Assembly (NCBI GenBank): GCA_030765735.1
Contig: JAVCBZ010000035.1
Location: forward strand, 1 to 19,698
Length of the DNA: 19,698 nt
Reading direction: 5' to 3'
From: Candidatus Susulua stagnicola
GTDB lineage: Bacteria > Omnitrophota > Gorgyraeia > Duberdicusellales > 4484-171
Shown here: positions 18,701 to 19,698 of the stretch, one piece after another
Layout of the letters: every line of letters begins with the position of its first letter
How positions within the stretch are numbered: the stretch's first letter is position 1
Notes under the pieces: generated by a model
What the model saw: only the letters and a program-made list of their open reading frames with translations
The model's database searches: none
Told to the model about the DNA's origin: nothing
Position numbers and translations under genes: made by a program

Positions 18701-19697
18701 AAGCTTCAGGATTAACATCGATTATTTCTCCGTCAAGAAGCCTTTTATCGGTTCTACCCAGACCGATAATATAAACACCAATCGGTAAATCATCAAATAA
18801 CTTCCGGTATTTGTCTTCCATACTATAAGCAGATTTTATAGTTTCCTCTAAAAATGTTTTAAATGTTCTAACTACTCTTTTTTCTTCATAAGTCCGCCGT
18901 AAACTATTCATACCTACAAGTTCTAATATTTGTTCGGAAAGTTCAAAATAACGATAAGCATTGCTTACATTTAATATACAATAAGGAAGTCCTGTCTGTA
19001 TTAGAATTAAGTTTAAAAATAAATAGGCAGTTCTATGATTTCCCTCTCTAAAGCTTCTAACCGATAATAATTTTACAAAACAAAGACTGGCAAATTTATA
19101 TTTATCTTTAATTTTATGCCTTTTGTTGATAAACCATTTAGCAAATTCTTCTAAGAGGTAACTTCTTTCAGCAATTACTTGATGCCCCCTTAGAAACTCT
19201 CCGGTAGGCATCAACATGATGCGGTTTAGATCATTTAAAATTTTTAAAACACTACTGTAGTTACTAAAATGACAACCAATTTGGCTGTCAATATACTCAT
19301 ACCCTTCTAAAACTCCCCTGATAACTTTATCATCAAGCCTTATTGTCCACTGAGGCGGTATAAAATTACGCTCTAGGGCCCAGTGCCTTCCCAGCTCTTT
19401 TAAAACTATTTCTACAAGATCAATATTTATTCCCAAAGGATGTTCATCAGACAAAGGACTGCTGGCCGGCTCATTCTGCGAAATGAAGGACATCTCTTCT
19501 ATTAACTTTTTTACCTGAGCCGGATATTCTTTCAATATATCCAATTGAACTCTTACAGATATGGACTTAACCGGGCTTGAAGACTTCTCCCAATAAACTC
19601 CATTCTTAATTAATTCTTCTTCAGGATAAAGATCAGAATTGTTAAGATTATTTTTATCGGATACTCCTGCCAAATCAACGACTTCCGGCTCCTGGGT
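3..19697 (-). CDS. Giant multidomain polyprotein-like gene, internal fragment (no start or stop in window)
   Basis: One frame is open across the whole window: 6565 codons with no in-frame stop, entering at 19697 and leaving at 3. Frame continuity is shown by conserved motifs all lying in the same frame, from the Fic-like motif at 19058 to the EDPR motif at 446. The modules are signalling and regulatory domains (Fic-like, PAS, GHKL, GGDEF, LuxR-HTH, sigma-70), group-transfer enzymes (methyltransferases, GNATs, nucleotidyltransferase), hydrolases and a glycoside phosphorylase. They are separated by short Ser-Ser-Pro linkers. One stretch of about four membrane helices lies near residues 4447-4536; everything else looks soluble. 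No signal peptide can be judged because the N-terminus is outside the window. Whether the product stays whole or is cut at the linkers is unknown. The alternative, several genes fused by assembly error, is unlikely because there are no stops at any of about 25 junctions. Confidence 0.95.
732..773 (-). other. Two linkers separated by four residues (residues 6309-6322)
   Basis: SSSPV and SSSPI stand with only VQLT between them. This is the closest linker pair in the window, and nothing can fold between them. It suggests loss of the intervening module or a duplicated junction. Confidence 0.75.
774..1607 (-). other. Class I SAM-dependent methyltransferase (residues 6031-6308)
   Basis: The fold is complete and well conserved. 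Motif I is KVIDIGSGNGALASFI (Asp6107 to Gly6113), with strand 2 KMFTMDIIDP. The post-motif SIEAVPFGDGEFNIAICAFV matches 'aealPfpdnsFDvVvs..vl' of the Methyltransf_11 group. Motif NYIEDKESAIKEVYRILDSE leads to GKALFLLHHP, the usual 'REi.RVLkPGG.l.l' segment. The C-terminal part holds an inserted helix pair and IFAHEGAKVISGSFYVGDVA. The substrate is unknown. The first 60 residues (KTKLTGGLISNKVRGGGSFA and after) are a lead outside the core fold. Confidence 0.82.
1623..1817 (-). other. Truncated methyltransferase N-terminal fragment (residues 5961-6025)
   Basis: Only about 65 residues lie between SSSPV and ASSPV. They read as the start of a class I methyltransferase: YYPDFRYWLAKKVGKNQKML, motif I LSAGCGGRGKLEGELKK (Ser5989 onward, glycine-rich), then NNKILGI, where the acidic residue ending strand 2 would come. 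The rest of the fold is absent and the linker ASSPV follows within about 15 residues. This is a module cut short in frame, and it cannot bind SAM as a complete fold alone. A complete methyltransferase follows after the linker. Confidence 0.7.
1833..2477 (-). other. GNAT-like domain E (residues 5741-5955)
   Basis: After a helical lead (SAQSKQAAVESFKRWFSSKN), the core reads LFVGLRDTNGNLVSEYAVLE, then IAPWN and RRYLGVGHELRVFGIKKLLQ, with the CoA-binding loop at Arg5866-Tyr-Leu-Gly-Val-Gly. This is followed by KIKVRTLGYRNADWDIFEEG and GYVKEYLYTQ, which fit the closing strand-helix of a GNAT. The loop and its following helix resemble those of domain A (YLGVGSSIFDFL). The acceptor is unknown. Bounded by AASPV and SSSPV. 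Confidence 0.55.
2504..2538 (-). repeat. Five tandem degenerate heptamers inside the coding frame
   Basis: On the plus strand: gtaactt, gtaacgt, gtgactt, gcaactt, gtgacgt, consensus GTRACKT, in perfect 7-base register (35 bases). In the coding frame three heptamers make seven codons, giving the start of a KLQVTRY-KL heptapeptide pattern. It lies exactly between the SSSSV (2547-2561) and AASPV (2478-2492) linkers, that is, in inter-domain sequence. Similar short heptamer arrays occur as dispersed repeats in other bacterial genomes (general knowledge). Here it seems to have been inserted into, or grown in, a tolerant linker. Confidence 0.8.
2562..3137 (-). other. Unknown module (residues 5521-5712)
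   Basis: This segment lies between SASPV and SSSSV. It includes DKLVLDAGNWWNRALEDSNV, IIISFAEWKNKIDLTPRRKE, and a helical end (FEMIEFYYEWKALEFVCGNI, ESLRRAGEDAHFAQKG). The EVNKTPKLNPEAL stretch looks like a loop. I cannot assign a fold. It ends just before the heptamer repeat at 2504-2538. Confidence 0.4.
3153..4472 (-). other. Long unknown module (residues 5076-5515)
   Basis: About 440 residues between a six-serine linker and SASPV match no family I know. The first 200 residues are helical and basic, with phrases such as FHILRSINKGVSIIGRSIKD and RECLLAGDLLVVAKLRVVKT. A mixed part follows with a strand pair (DRVFLKVKFKDKTGKEKYAY), a Trp/Arg region (LFGLTLRKWRKLIDSDYD) and a charged acidic-aromatic patch (GEYSDWDDGIFRYEDEG). 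The end is strand-rich (KLFLGQINVIARPKKDLEFW). It may be two domains. The helical part follows the nucleotidyltransferase head and could be a replaced body domain. Function unknown. Confidence 0.4.
4494..5099 (-). other. CCA-adding/poly(A) polymerase-like nucleotidyltransferase head (residues 4867-5068)
   Basis: FFFFGGLVRDLLLGRSFKDI is the class II nucleotidyltransferase opening (Gly4895-Gly4896, Arg4899-Asp4900) and DIDFVV the metal-binding Asp pair (4909, 4911). NLMAMDLDGDIYDAFGGRAD matches 'NALAYDLDGeiiDpFGGleD' and SISRVLHFADEFSLRFTPET matches the 'LRalRFaaRfgf.idpeT' neck start. The motif normally RRDFT just before 'INALA' reads PELSI here (to Asn4997). The neck, body and tail of tRNA CCA enzymes are absent; the module ends about 40 residues after the neck start. 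Either the activity differs from tRNA maturation or this is an inactive relic. Confidence 0.75.
5115..6062 (-). other. PAS-GGDEF diguanylate cyclase (residues 4546-4861)
   Basis: PAS: SEEKYRSLVESSKDSIYLMD (from 4552) to FITVVSKDINELKQAQKEL (about 4670). GGDEF: YDGLTNIYNRRYFEEKLT (from Asp4679), LLMLDIDNFKEVNDHLGHQI (metal-binding Asp and substrate Asn/Asp), and CRYGGEEVSVILPDT with the signature at 4756-4760 as GGEEV, the last position Val rather than Phe. The end is DMAMYGSKKEGKNRV (near 4846). Catalytic residues are present, so c-di-GMP synthesis from two GTP is plausible. The inhibitory RxxD site appears as K-D-I-D, so product inhibition may be weakened. With the four-TM segment before it, this forms a complete membrane-bound cyclase. 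Bounded by ASSSL and SSSPA. Confidence 0.88.
6091..6422 (-). other. Four-helix membrane segment (residues 4426-4536)
   Basis: After ASSSL and a basic amphipathic helix there are four hydrophobic segments: LAVILFSLIGICLLTTYF (about 4447-4464), AHLFYIPIILSGLWW, IILMASFSSLFLILSHSLFL and FLRVSMFMLIGIGI (to about 4535). The phrase 'LFYIPIILSGLWW' followed by Arg/Lys is typical of small membrane sensors joined to PAS domains. An even number of helices keeps both flanking parts in the cytoplasm. This is the only clear membrane region in the 6565 residues. Confidence 0.8.
6438..7034 (-). other. GNAT acetyltransferase domain D (residues 4222-4420)
   Basis: VTAYGVITGIIKNDKGIFLI and SEFRLRSSYLAAIIRQGEVI give the early strands. 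YEFMVQLPYRGSGIGTLLLY holds the acetyl-CoA loop in canonical form: Arg4325-Gly4326-Ser-Gly4328-Ile-Gly4330, then helix LLLYCLFKRALNKS. The following FGVTEEASPKKIGYYIY matches the closing 'F.k.Gf' segment. This is the best-preserved CoA loop of the GNAT-like domains in the window. The substrate is unknown. Bounded by GSSPL and ASSSL. Confidence 0.7.
7050..7880 (-). other. Complete sigma-70-family factor domain, regions 2, 3 and 4 (residues 3940-4216)
   Basis: Sigma factors direct RNA polymerase to promoters. Region 2: ACKKLALIMFEDIKPVCYRL, then FEGDDFLSEVFLFLYDTVAP and KYDPAGGRSLRNYAMNGIIL, the last matching the 'kFDPerGfkFstYA' core near -10 recognition (Asp4004). Region 3: IRERLTEELGRDPSPEEIAQ (ELGR at 4063-4066) leading to ISFDAPLRDGDDRLFSEMIP, the conserved 'SLDxP...gd.I' stretch. 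Region 4: TKEKAQIMFWYILWRTLEPG, then a helix-turn-helix ending ENxQQTAEKVAQRIG-like near 4200 (actual: NIQQTAEKVAQRIG). Having region 3 sets it apart from ECF sigmas and places it nearer group 3/4 sporulation- or flagellar-type factors. It is unusual inside a giant protein and would need accessibility or release to bind core polymerase. Confidence 0.8.
7881..8363 (-). other. Helical connector between HTH array and sigma factor (residues 3779-3939)
   Basis: The segment is mostly alpha-helical (DIIDEVIKTALDKKSISEKD, FLSGLNKIFKIFSEKLGEEE, MLTVSIIKKINWEGLTLEMA). It ends in a polar, probably disordered stretch rich in His, Asn and Glu (about 3895-3938). No named domain is seen. It contains no Ser-Pro linker, which ties the helix-turn-helix array to the sigma factor. 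Confidence 0.5.
8364..9344 (-). other. Array of four LuxR/sigma-4-like helix-turn-helix units (residues 3452-3778)
   Basis: Four units share the 'L-x-x-x-E-x-x-I-L ... I-A-x-x-L ... I-R-x-x-x-x-x-I-x-x-K-L-G' layout of LuxR-type DNA-binding domains. Unit 1 (3459-3511): LIPSEIRILESIVKH to IRRKLGVG. Unit 2 (3560-3603): LNSDEIKILELALQGRTVLE, degenerate at its end. Unit 3 (3648-3695): LSRGEQDLLLVAIDKDTVSA, then IAAELNLSISHIRTSISIIK. Unit 4 (3731-3778): IETKILIFLALGFDKNTIAL to IRKKLGI. Spacing between units is about 45-55 residues. No receiver domain is attached. Together with the sigma factor that follows without a Ser-Pro linker, this looks like one transcription module with several DNA-binding heads. 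Which units bind DNA cannot be told by eye. Confidence 0.7.
9360..9647 (-). other. Linker region with ASSSC motif and Asn/Asp/Gly-rich stretch (residues 3351-3446)
   Basis: This joins the tandem GNATs to the helix-turn-helix array. It carries a Pro-less linker variant (ASSSC, 3387-3391; 9525-9539). It also has a low-complexity run of Asn, Asp, Gly and Ser at residues 3404-3420 (NHNDNGDNGNSDKGNG; 9438-9488), which is probably disordered. No fold is recognised. Confidence 0.55.
9648..10100 (-). other. GNAT acetyltransferase domain C (residues 3200-3350)
   Basis: This is a clear GNAT layout. ANYFYLLLNTSCRILGYVSG gives strands 2-3, PEVEIRSLAVINPQSGEKQG gives strand 4 and the CoA loop (here QSGEKQGTF instead of R-x-x-G-x-G), and FLMNFLMSQLKEAKIEKVFW gives helix 3 and strand 5. 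AECFYHKYLWDKIGYKTSFV matches the typical 'a-x-x-F-Y-x-k-x-G-F' end. N-acetylation of a small molecule or protein is the family role; the acceptor is unknown. The loop lacks one glycine. Confidence 0.7.
10218..10730 (-). other. GNAT-like domain B, degenerate (residues 2990-3160)
   Basis: After FSSPL there is a helical lead. From about 3058 the pattern YKIYLLVNRLGIISGGA, then IDFILGEFQRKNIPELHLEI, then EKDFFRQFFAARKIKYQI resembles the second half of a GNAT: a strand, the CoA-side helix, a strand and the final helix before a last strand. The R/Q-x-x-G-x-G/A loop is not clear, so acetyl-CoA binding is doubtful. It is joined without a Ser-Pro linker to the next, clearer GNAT, so the two may form a tandem-GNAT module. 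Confidence 0.5.
10731..10799 (-). other. Double linker with 10-residue spacer (residues 2967-2989)
   Basis: TSPASSSL at 2967-2974 and FSSPL at 2985-2989 are separated by ten residues (KNCFLKSKTG). As with the pairs near 12740 and 750, no fold can fit between them, which suggests loss of a module or a linker duplication. Confidence 0.6.
10800..11168 (-). other. Unknown module (residues 2844-2966)
   Basis: About 123 residues lie between VSSPL and a TSPASSSL linker. The first half is helical (IFKAIKAISRNNQYALSLKK). The second half has strands (ELTLIVTNDL, AVYPAFVIFIHPYFFKLI) and a helix (WQLEIIESLLEFES). I do not recognise a family. The strand-helix end could recall a metallopeptidase, but there is no HExxH, so I do not assign it. 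Confidence 0.4.
11184..11702 (-). other. GNAT-like acetyltransferase domain A (residues 2666-2838)
   Basis: The central part resembles a GNAT fold. DYLYIIEFNNVYIEANHLFV and IDAESAVIELFEI are beta strands, then RYLGVGSSIFDFLRREALCL gives the acetyl-CoA pyrophosphate-binding loop (GVG at 2760-2762) and following helix, and YKVSFAYIQDKNSTNFRNLI matches the next strand-helix. The tail (GGGGIGAETLWDGEELGYTV) is glycine-rich. The acceptor is unknown. The loop closely resembles that of the GNAT-like domain at 1833-2477 (YLGVGHELRVFG), suggesting the two are related copies. Confidence 0.6.
11718..12188 (-). other. HAD-superfamily phosphatase-like domain (residues 2504-2660)
   Basis: HAD motifs are in order. 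Motif I is IDLENTL (Asp2509-Thr2513); the nucleophile Asp is kept but the second Asp of DxDxT is Glu2511. Motif II-like is CVYGST. A Lys-rich segment GQSKKKIIEAIL supplies motif III, and motif IV is VFIDDLISE (Asp2599-Asp2600). The end, LGFSGNNQHRAEELTAAGAD, resembles phosphoglycolate-phosphatase-type tails. At about 155 residues it is a compact HAD with a small or absent cap. The Asp-to-Glu change in motif I may lower or alter activity. The substrate is unknown. Bounded by CSSPL and VSSPL. Confidence 0.75.
12204..12698 (-). other. PAS-like domain with helical lead (residues 2334-2498)
   Basis: Residues 2334-2390 are helical. From about 2395 the sequence follows a PAS domain: LVIEAVFETTLFYREEVKFL, then FERLSGYSRKEIEGK, the standard GYS-x-x-E-x-x-G segment. 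The end is FSFQFIDKNGGIKSIRATVA and KERVIFLN. No clear cofactor residue is visible. It directly follows a GHKL domain, the reverse of the PAS-to-kinase order in sensor kinases, and an intervening linker pair separates the two. They are therefore probably not one sensor. Confidence 0.65.
12699..12779 (-). other. Double linker with 17-residue spacer (residues 2307-2333)
   Basis: ISSPI (2307-2311) and SSSPV (2329-2333) are separated by 17 residues (KNLEEKDHIILWDD core). This is far too short for a domain. It may be the remnant of a deleted module or a short peptide released between two cuts. Confidence 0.6.
12780..13529 (-). other. GHKL-type (HATPase_c) ATP-binding domain without HisKA (residues 2057-2306)
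   Basis: The ATP-binding motifs of the histidine-kinase/anti-sigma ATPase family are present in order. The N box is ENLNQH (residues 2159-2164), the G1 box is VNDNGYGF with Asp2187 and Gly2191, and the G2-like segment is GKNGRKGKGL. The last strand VISQPYESSIIVSVP fits the fold's end. Upstream helices (about 2065-2150) could be a dimerisation region, but I see no H-box phosphoacceptor, so it is not a classical histidine kinase. A solo GHKL domain in a protein that also carries a sigma factor invites comparison with anti-sigma kinases, but this is inference only. After 2225 come about 80 unassigned residues. Confidence 0.7.
13545..14606 (-). other. Kinase-fold domain, probable pseudokinase (residues 1698-2051)
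   Basis: The layout resembles small-molecule or ABC1/Bud32-like kinases. RALEIKGILF gives a candidate ATP-binding Lys, a helix with KEYRIL gives the partner Glu, and LRNFHDAGFFHNYPHLGN is a catalytic loop (His1910 to Asn1917). FHDFETCLI holds the metal-binding Asp (Asp1931, DFE in place of DFG). In the loop the usual H-x-D-x-x-x-x-N reads H-N-Y-P-H-L-G-N, so the catalytic Asp is Tyr1912 while His and Asn are kept. Phosphotransfer by the usual mechanism is therefore unlikely, though nucleotide binding is still possible. The remainder to 2051 is a C-terminal helical region. Bounded by VSSPV and TSSPL. Confidence 0.6.
14622..15605 (-). other. Class I SAM-dependent methyltransferase-like domain (residues 1365-1692)
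   Basis: The first part (about 1365-1450) is a proline-rich lead with one extra SSP at 1388, followed by helices. The catalytic fold starts with KILIIAPGFDREN (motif I at residues 1541-1545, where the usual GxGxG is A-P-G-F-D). It continues with DITVIDKDWRAARI (acidic residue ending strand 2, expected to hold the ribose of SAM), LRLDIFEADKFFWEEFDIIV and GCSILYYAL (strand 4 region), then AQIFFTFYQD (strand 5). The order matches class I methyltransferases. The glycine-poor motif I makes SAM binding uncertain. The substrate is unknown. Confidence 0.65.
15621..15905 (-). other. Small alpha/beta module, unknown (residues 1265-1359)
   Basis: About 95 residues lie between SSSPV and TSSPV. The second half looks like a beta-alpha-beta unit: FIYILKVCHPQKLLE, GANALIIFCNNYFTEAL, then LKYARARGLPIILIPT, which resembles part of a Rossmann-like or receiver-like fold. 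No phosphoacceptor Asp or nucleotide motif can be identified, so I do not name it. It may be a fragment of a larger fold. Confidence 0.4.
15921..16424 (-). other. TPR repeat domain (residues 1092-1259)
   Basis: At least two tetratricopeptide repeats are clear. One begins KGWFIKGKMHFAQGDFDLAH and continues to FLLNP, with the expected W/G/A/P pattern. Another reads YWLGDTLFKLGEYRRALINF, with G-x-x-x-x-x-x-G-x-Y-x-x-A spacing. Between them lies a longer helix pair (AKKKLSTALGLIEGYI) that may be a degenerate repeat. TPRs bind peptides or partner proteins. The module is delimited by SSSPA before it and SSSPV after it, so it is probably independent of the hydrolase. Confidence 0.8.
16440..17399 (-). 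other. Alpha/beta hydrolase-like domain (residues 767-1086)
   Basis: The segment has the alternating strand/helix pattern of an alpha/beta hydrolase: RIIFIQGLGAIELFQLV, RPLYIPYYDVRYWGREYL, then NIIIANSIGALLTVYNARFL. The last of these is the nucleophile elbow, reading A-N-S-I-G around Ser911; the first Gly of the usual GxSxG is Ala, which some families tolerate. A strand PLVFINTFTDEG carries a possible acid at Asp1010, and GINHYD supplies the His at 1062. Together these suggest an intact Ser-Asp-His triad in a normal order over about 320 residues. The substrate cannot be inferred. It is flanked by SSSPL upstream and SSSPA downstream. Confidence 0.7.
17415..17993 (-). other. Six-serine linker and unknown domain (residues 569-761)
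   Basis: Residues 569-574 are six serines, a Pro-less variant of the linker. The following 187 residues are mostly helical, with a start rich in aromatic residues (LAWRYASAQPFYLSFEDYV), a helical middle (MACGLVSAALAGALKK) and a mixed end (HMFVSAAYPGNISDN). I do not recognise a family. It is bounded on its other side by SSSPL at 762, so it behaves as a separate module. It could be an uncharacterised domain or a diverged accessory part of the hydrolase that follows. Confidence 0.4.
18054..18443 (-). other. PAS domain 2 (residues 419-548)
   Basis: This is a second, well-conserved PAS/PAC unit. It opens with FLEDILKTSVDPIVLTDKKG, has the IMGYQAEELFNKHV helix, a KSKDGKIIYIELSASF strand pair, and ends with FRDITKRKEYEDEL at about 535-545, followed by a short coiled-coil-like helix. 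In ordinary sensor proteins such a tail leads into a histidine kinase or GGDEF domain. Here it leads to a six-serine linker and an unknown domain, so its output partner is not evident. The nearest upstream candidate is the Fic-like domain. Confidence 0.9.
18444..18821 (-). other. PAS domain 1 (residues 293-418)
   Basis: This sensory PAS fold with its PAC end starts at EDKYRKLFDDLPIGVYII, a typical PAS opening. It continues with IIDVNPEALSMLGYIKEDVIG, the usual asparagine-proline helix and GY-x-x-E-x-x-G signature. It closes with VRDMTESR around residues 413-418, a standard PAC ending. PAS domains bind small ligands or mediate dimerisation; no haem- or flavin-binding residue can be identified by eye. 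It is directly followed by a second PAS with no Ser-Pro linker between, which suggests that the Fic-like domain and both PAS domains are one functional module. Confidence 0.88.
18828..19451 (-). other. Fic/DOC-like domain with degenerate catalytic motif (residues 83-290)
   Basis: Fic enzymes transfer AMP or another phosphate-containing group to target proteins, using a His in the motif HPFx(D/E)GN(G/K)R. Here the motif reads RSFREGNHRTA (residues 214-224). F, E, G, N and the final R are kept, but the catalytic His is Arg, the Pro is Ser and the G/K position is His. The surroundings fit the fold: a GEFLRGHQV segment resembling the usual pre-motif loop, a helix ending in FAKWF, and LFLNLILIQTGLPY after the motif. 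With no catalytic His, classical AMPylation is unlikely, so this may be a pseudo-enzyme or binding module. It runs straight into a PAS domain without a Ser-Pro linker, so the two may form one unit. Fold assignment is good; activity is doubtful. Confidence 0.7.
19452..19697 (-). other. Domain-poor entry segment with two linkers (residues 1-82)
   Basis: This is the most N-terminal part visible. Residues 1-38 are acidic and match no family I know; they are probably the tail of a module that begins outside the window. An SSSPV linker follows at residues 39-43. Next come about 34 residues that look like one amphipathic helix (VQLDILKEYPAQVKKLIEEM), then an ASSPL linker at 78-82. The helix between two linkers is too short for an enzyme domain and may be a remnant or a docking helix. 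Confidence 0.5.
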
Positions 19698-19698
19698 T

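Larger units (their letters stand above)
732..19583 (-). repeat. Dispersed inter-domain linker motif, consensus [SATV]SSP[VLIA], about 25 copies
   Basis: Positions of the five-residue cores (plus-strand spans): 19569-19583, 19452-19466, 17400-17414, 16425-16439, 15906-15920, 15606-15620, 15528-15536 (SSP only), 14607-14621, 13530-13544, 12765-12779, 12699-12713, 12189-12203, 11703-11717, 11169-11183, 10776-10799 (TSPASSSL), 10731-10745, 9345-9359, 7035-7049, 5100-5114, 3138-3152 (SASPV), 2478-2492 (AASPV), 1818-1832, 1608-1622, 759-773, 732-746. Pro-less variants: 17976-17993 (six Ser), 9525-9539 (ASSSC), 6423-6437 (ASSSL), 4473-4493 (six Ser then Ala), 2547-2561 (SSSSV). Nearly all lie between recognisable folds. 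Many share the minus-strand DNA string CCAGCTCGCCGGT or a close variant, so similarity exceeds what the peptide requires. Role unknown: protease site, hinge or recombination seam. Confidence 0.9.

Noticed and set aside
3..19697. Adhesin, NRPS or PKS giant gene
   Set aside because: No long repeats of surface domains, and no adenylation, condensation, carrier or ketosynthase motifs.
3..19697. Assembly chimera of many small genes
   Set aside because: More than 20 junctions all keep frame and have the same linker. Errors would not do this.

Overview
The window is a single coding stretch. On the minus strand one reading frame (codons whose first base is at a position = 2 mod 3) stays open from 19697 down to 3. 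That is 6565 codons with no stop, no end in the window, and no intergenic gap. I read it codon by codon and checked the frame at about 80 landmarks. The window is therefore an internal piece of one giant gene. I see no RNA genes, CRISPR array, insertion sequence, promoter or terminator. Residue k of the fragment has its first base at 19700-3k; all residue numbers below are fragment numbers.

The encoded protein is not an adhesin or a PKS/NRPS. It is a string of mostly intracellular regulatory and enzymatic modules, each of a kind normally made as a separate small protein. In order: a Fic-like domain (catalytic His replaced), two PAS domains, an unknown domain, an alpha/beta hydrolase, TPRs, a small unknown alpha/beta domain, a class I methyltransferase, a kinase-fold domain with its catalytic Asp lost, a GHKL ATPase, a PAS domain, a HAD-like domain, a GNAT, an unknown domain, two more GNATs, four LuxR-like helix-turn-helix units, a complete sigma-70-like factor (regions 2, 3 and 4), a GNAT, a four-TM/PAS/GGDEF diguanylate cyclase, a CCA/poly(A)-polymerase-like nucleotidyltransferase head, two unknown domains, a GNAT-like domain, a truncated methyltransferase, a full methyltransferase, and a GH130-like phosphorylase that runs off the window.

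The striking feature is a short Ser/Pro motif, consensus [SATV]-S-S-P-[VLIA], found about 25 times (22 with an exact SSP core), plus about five Pro-less variants. It falls at nearly every domain boundary and hardly ever inside a recognised fold. At DNA level it is often nearly the same string (minus strand CCAGCTCGCCGGT). Some copies sit almost back to back, and one cuts a methyltransferase in half. The best reading is a modular bacterial polyprotein whose modules are separated by a standard linker. The linker could be a protease site that frees the modules, a flexible hinge, or a recombination seam for module shuffling. The embedded sigma factor and the mid-chain membrane anchor make processing attractive, but nothing in the window proves it.

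Organism: an AT-rich bacterium. Giant genes together with Ser-Ser-Pro linkers suggest Candidatus Omnitrophota (OP3). This is an inference from general knowledge, not from a marker gene in the window.
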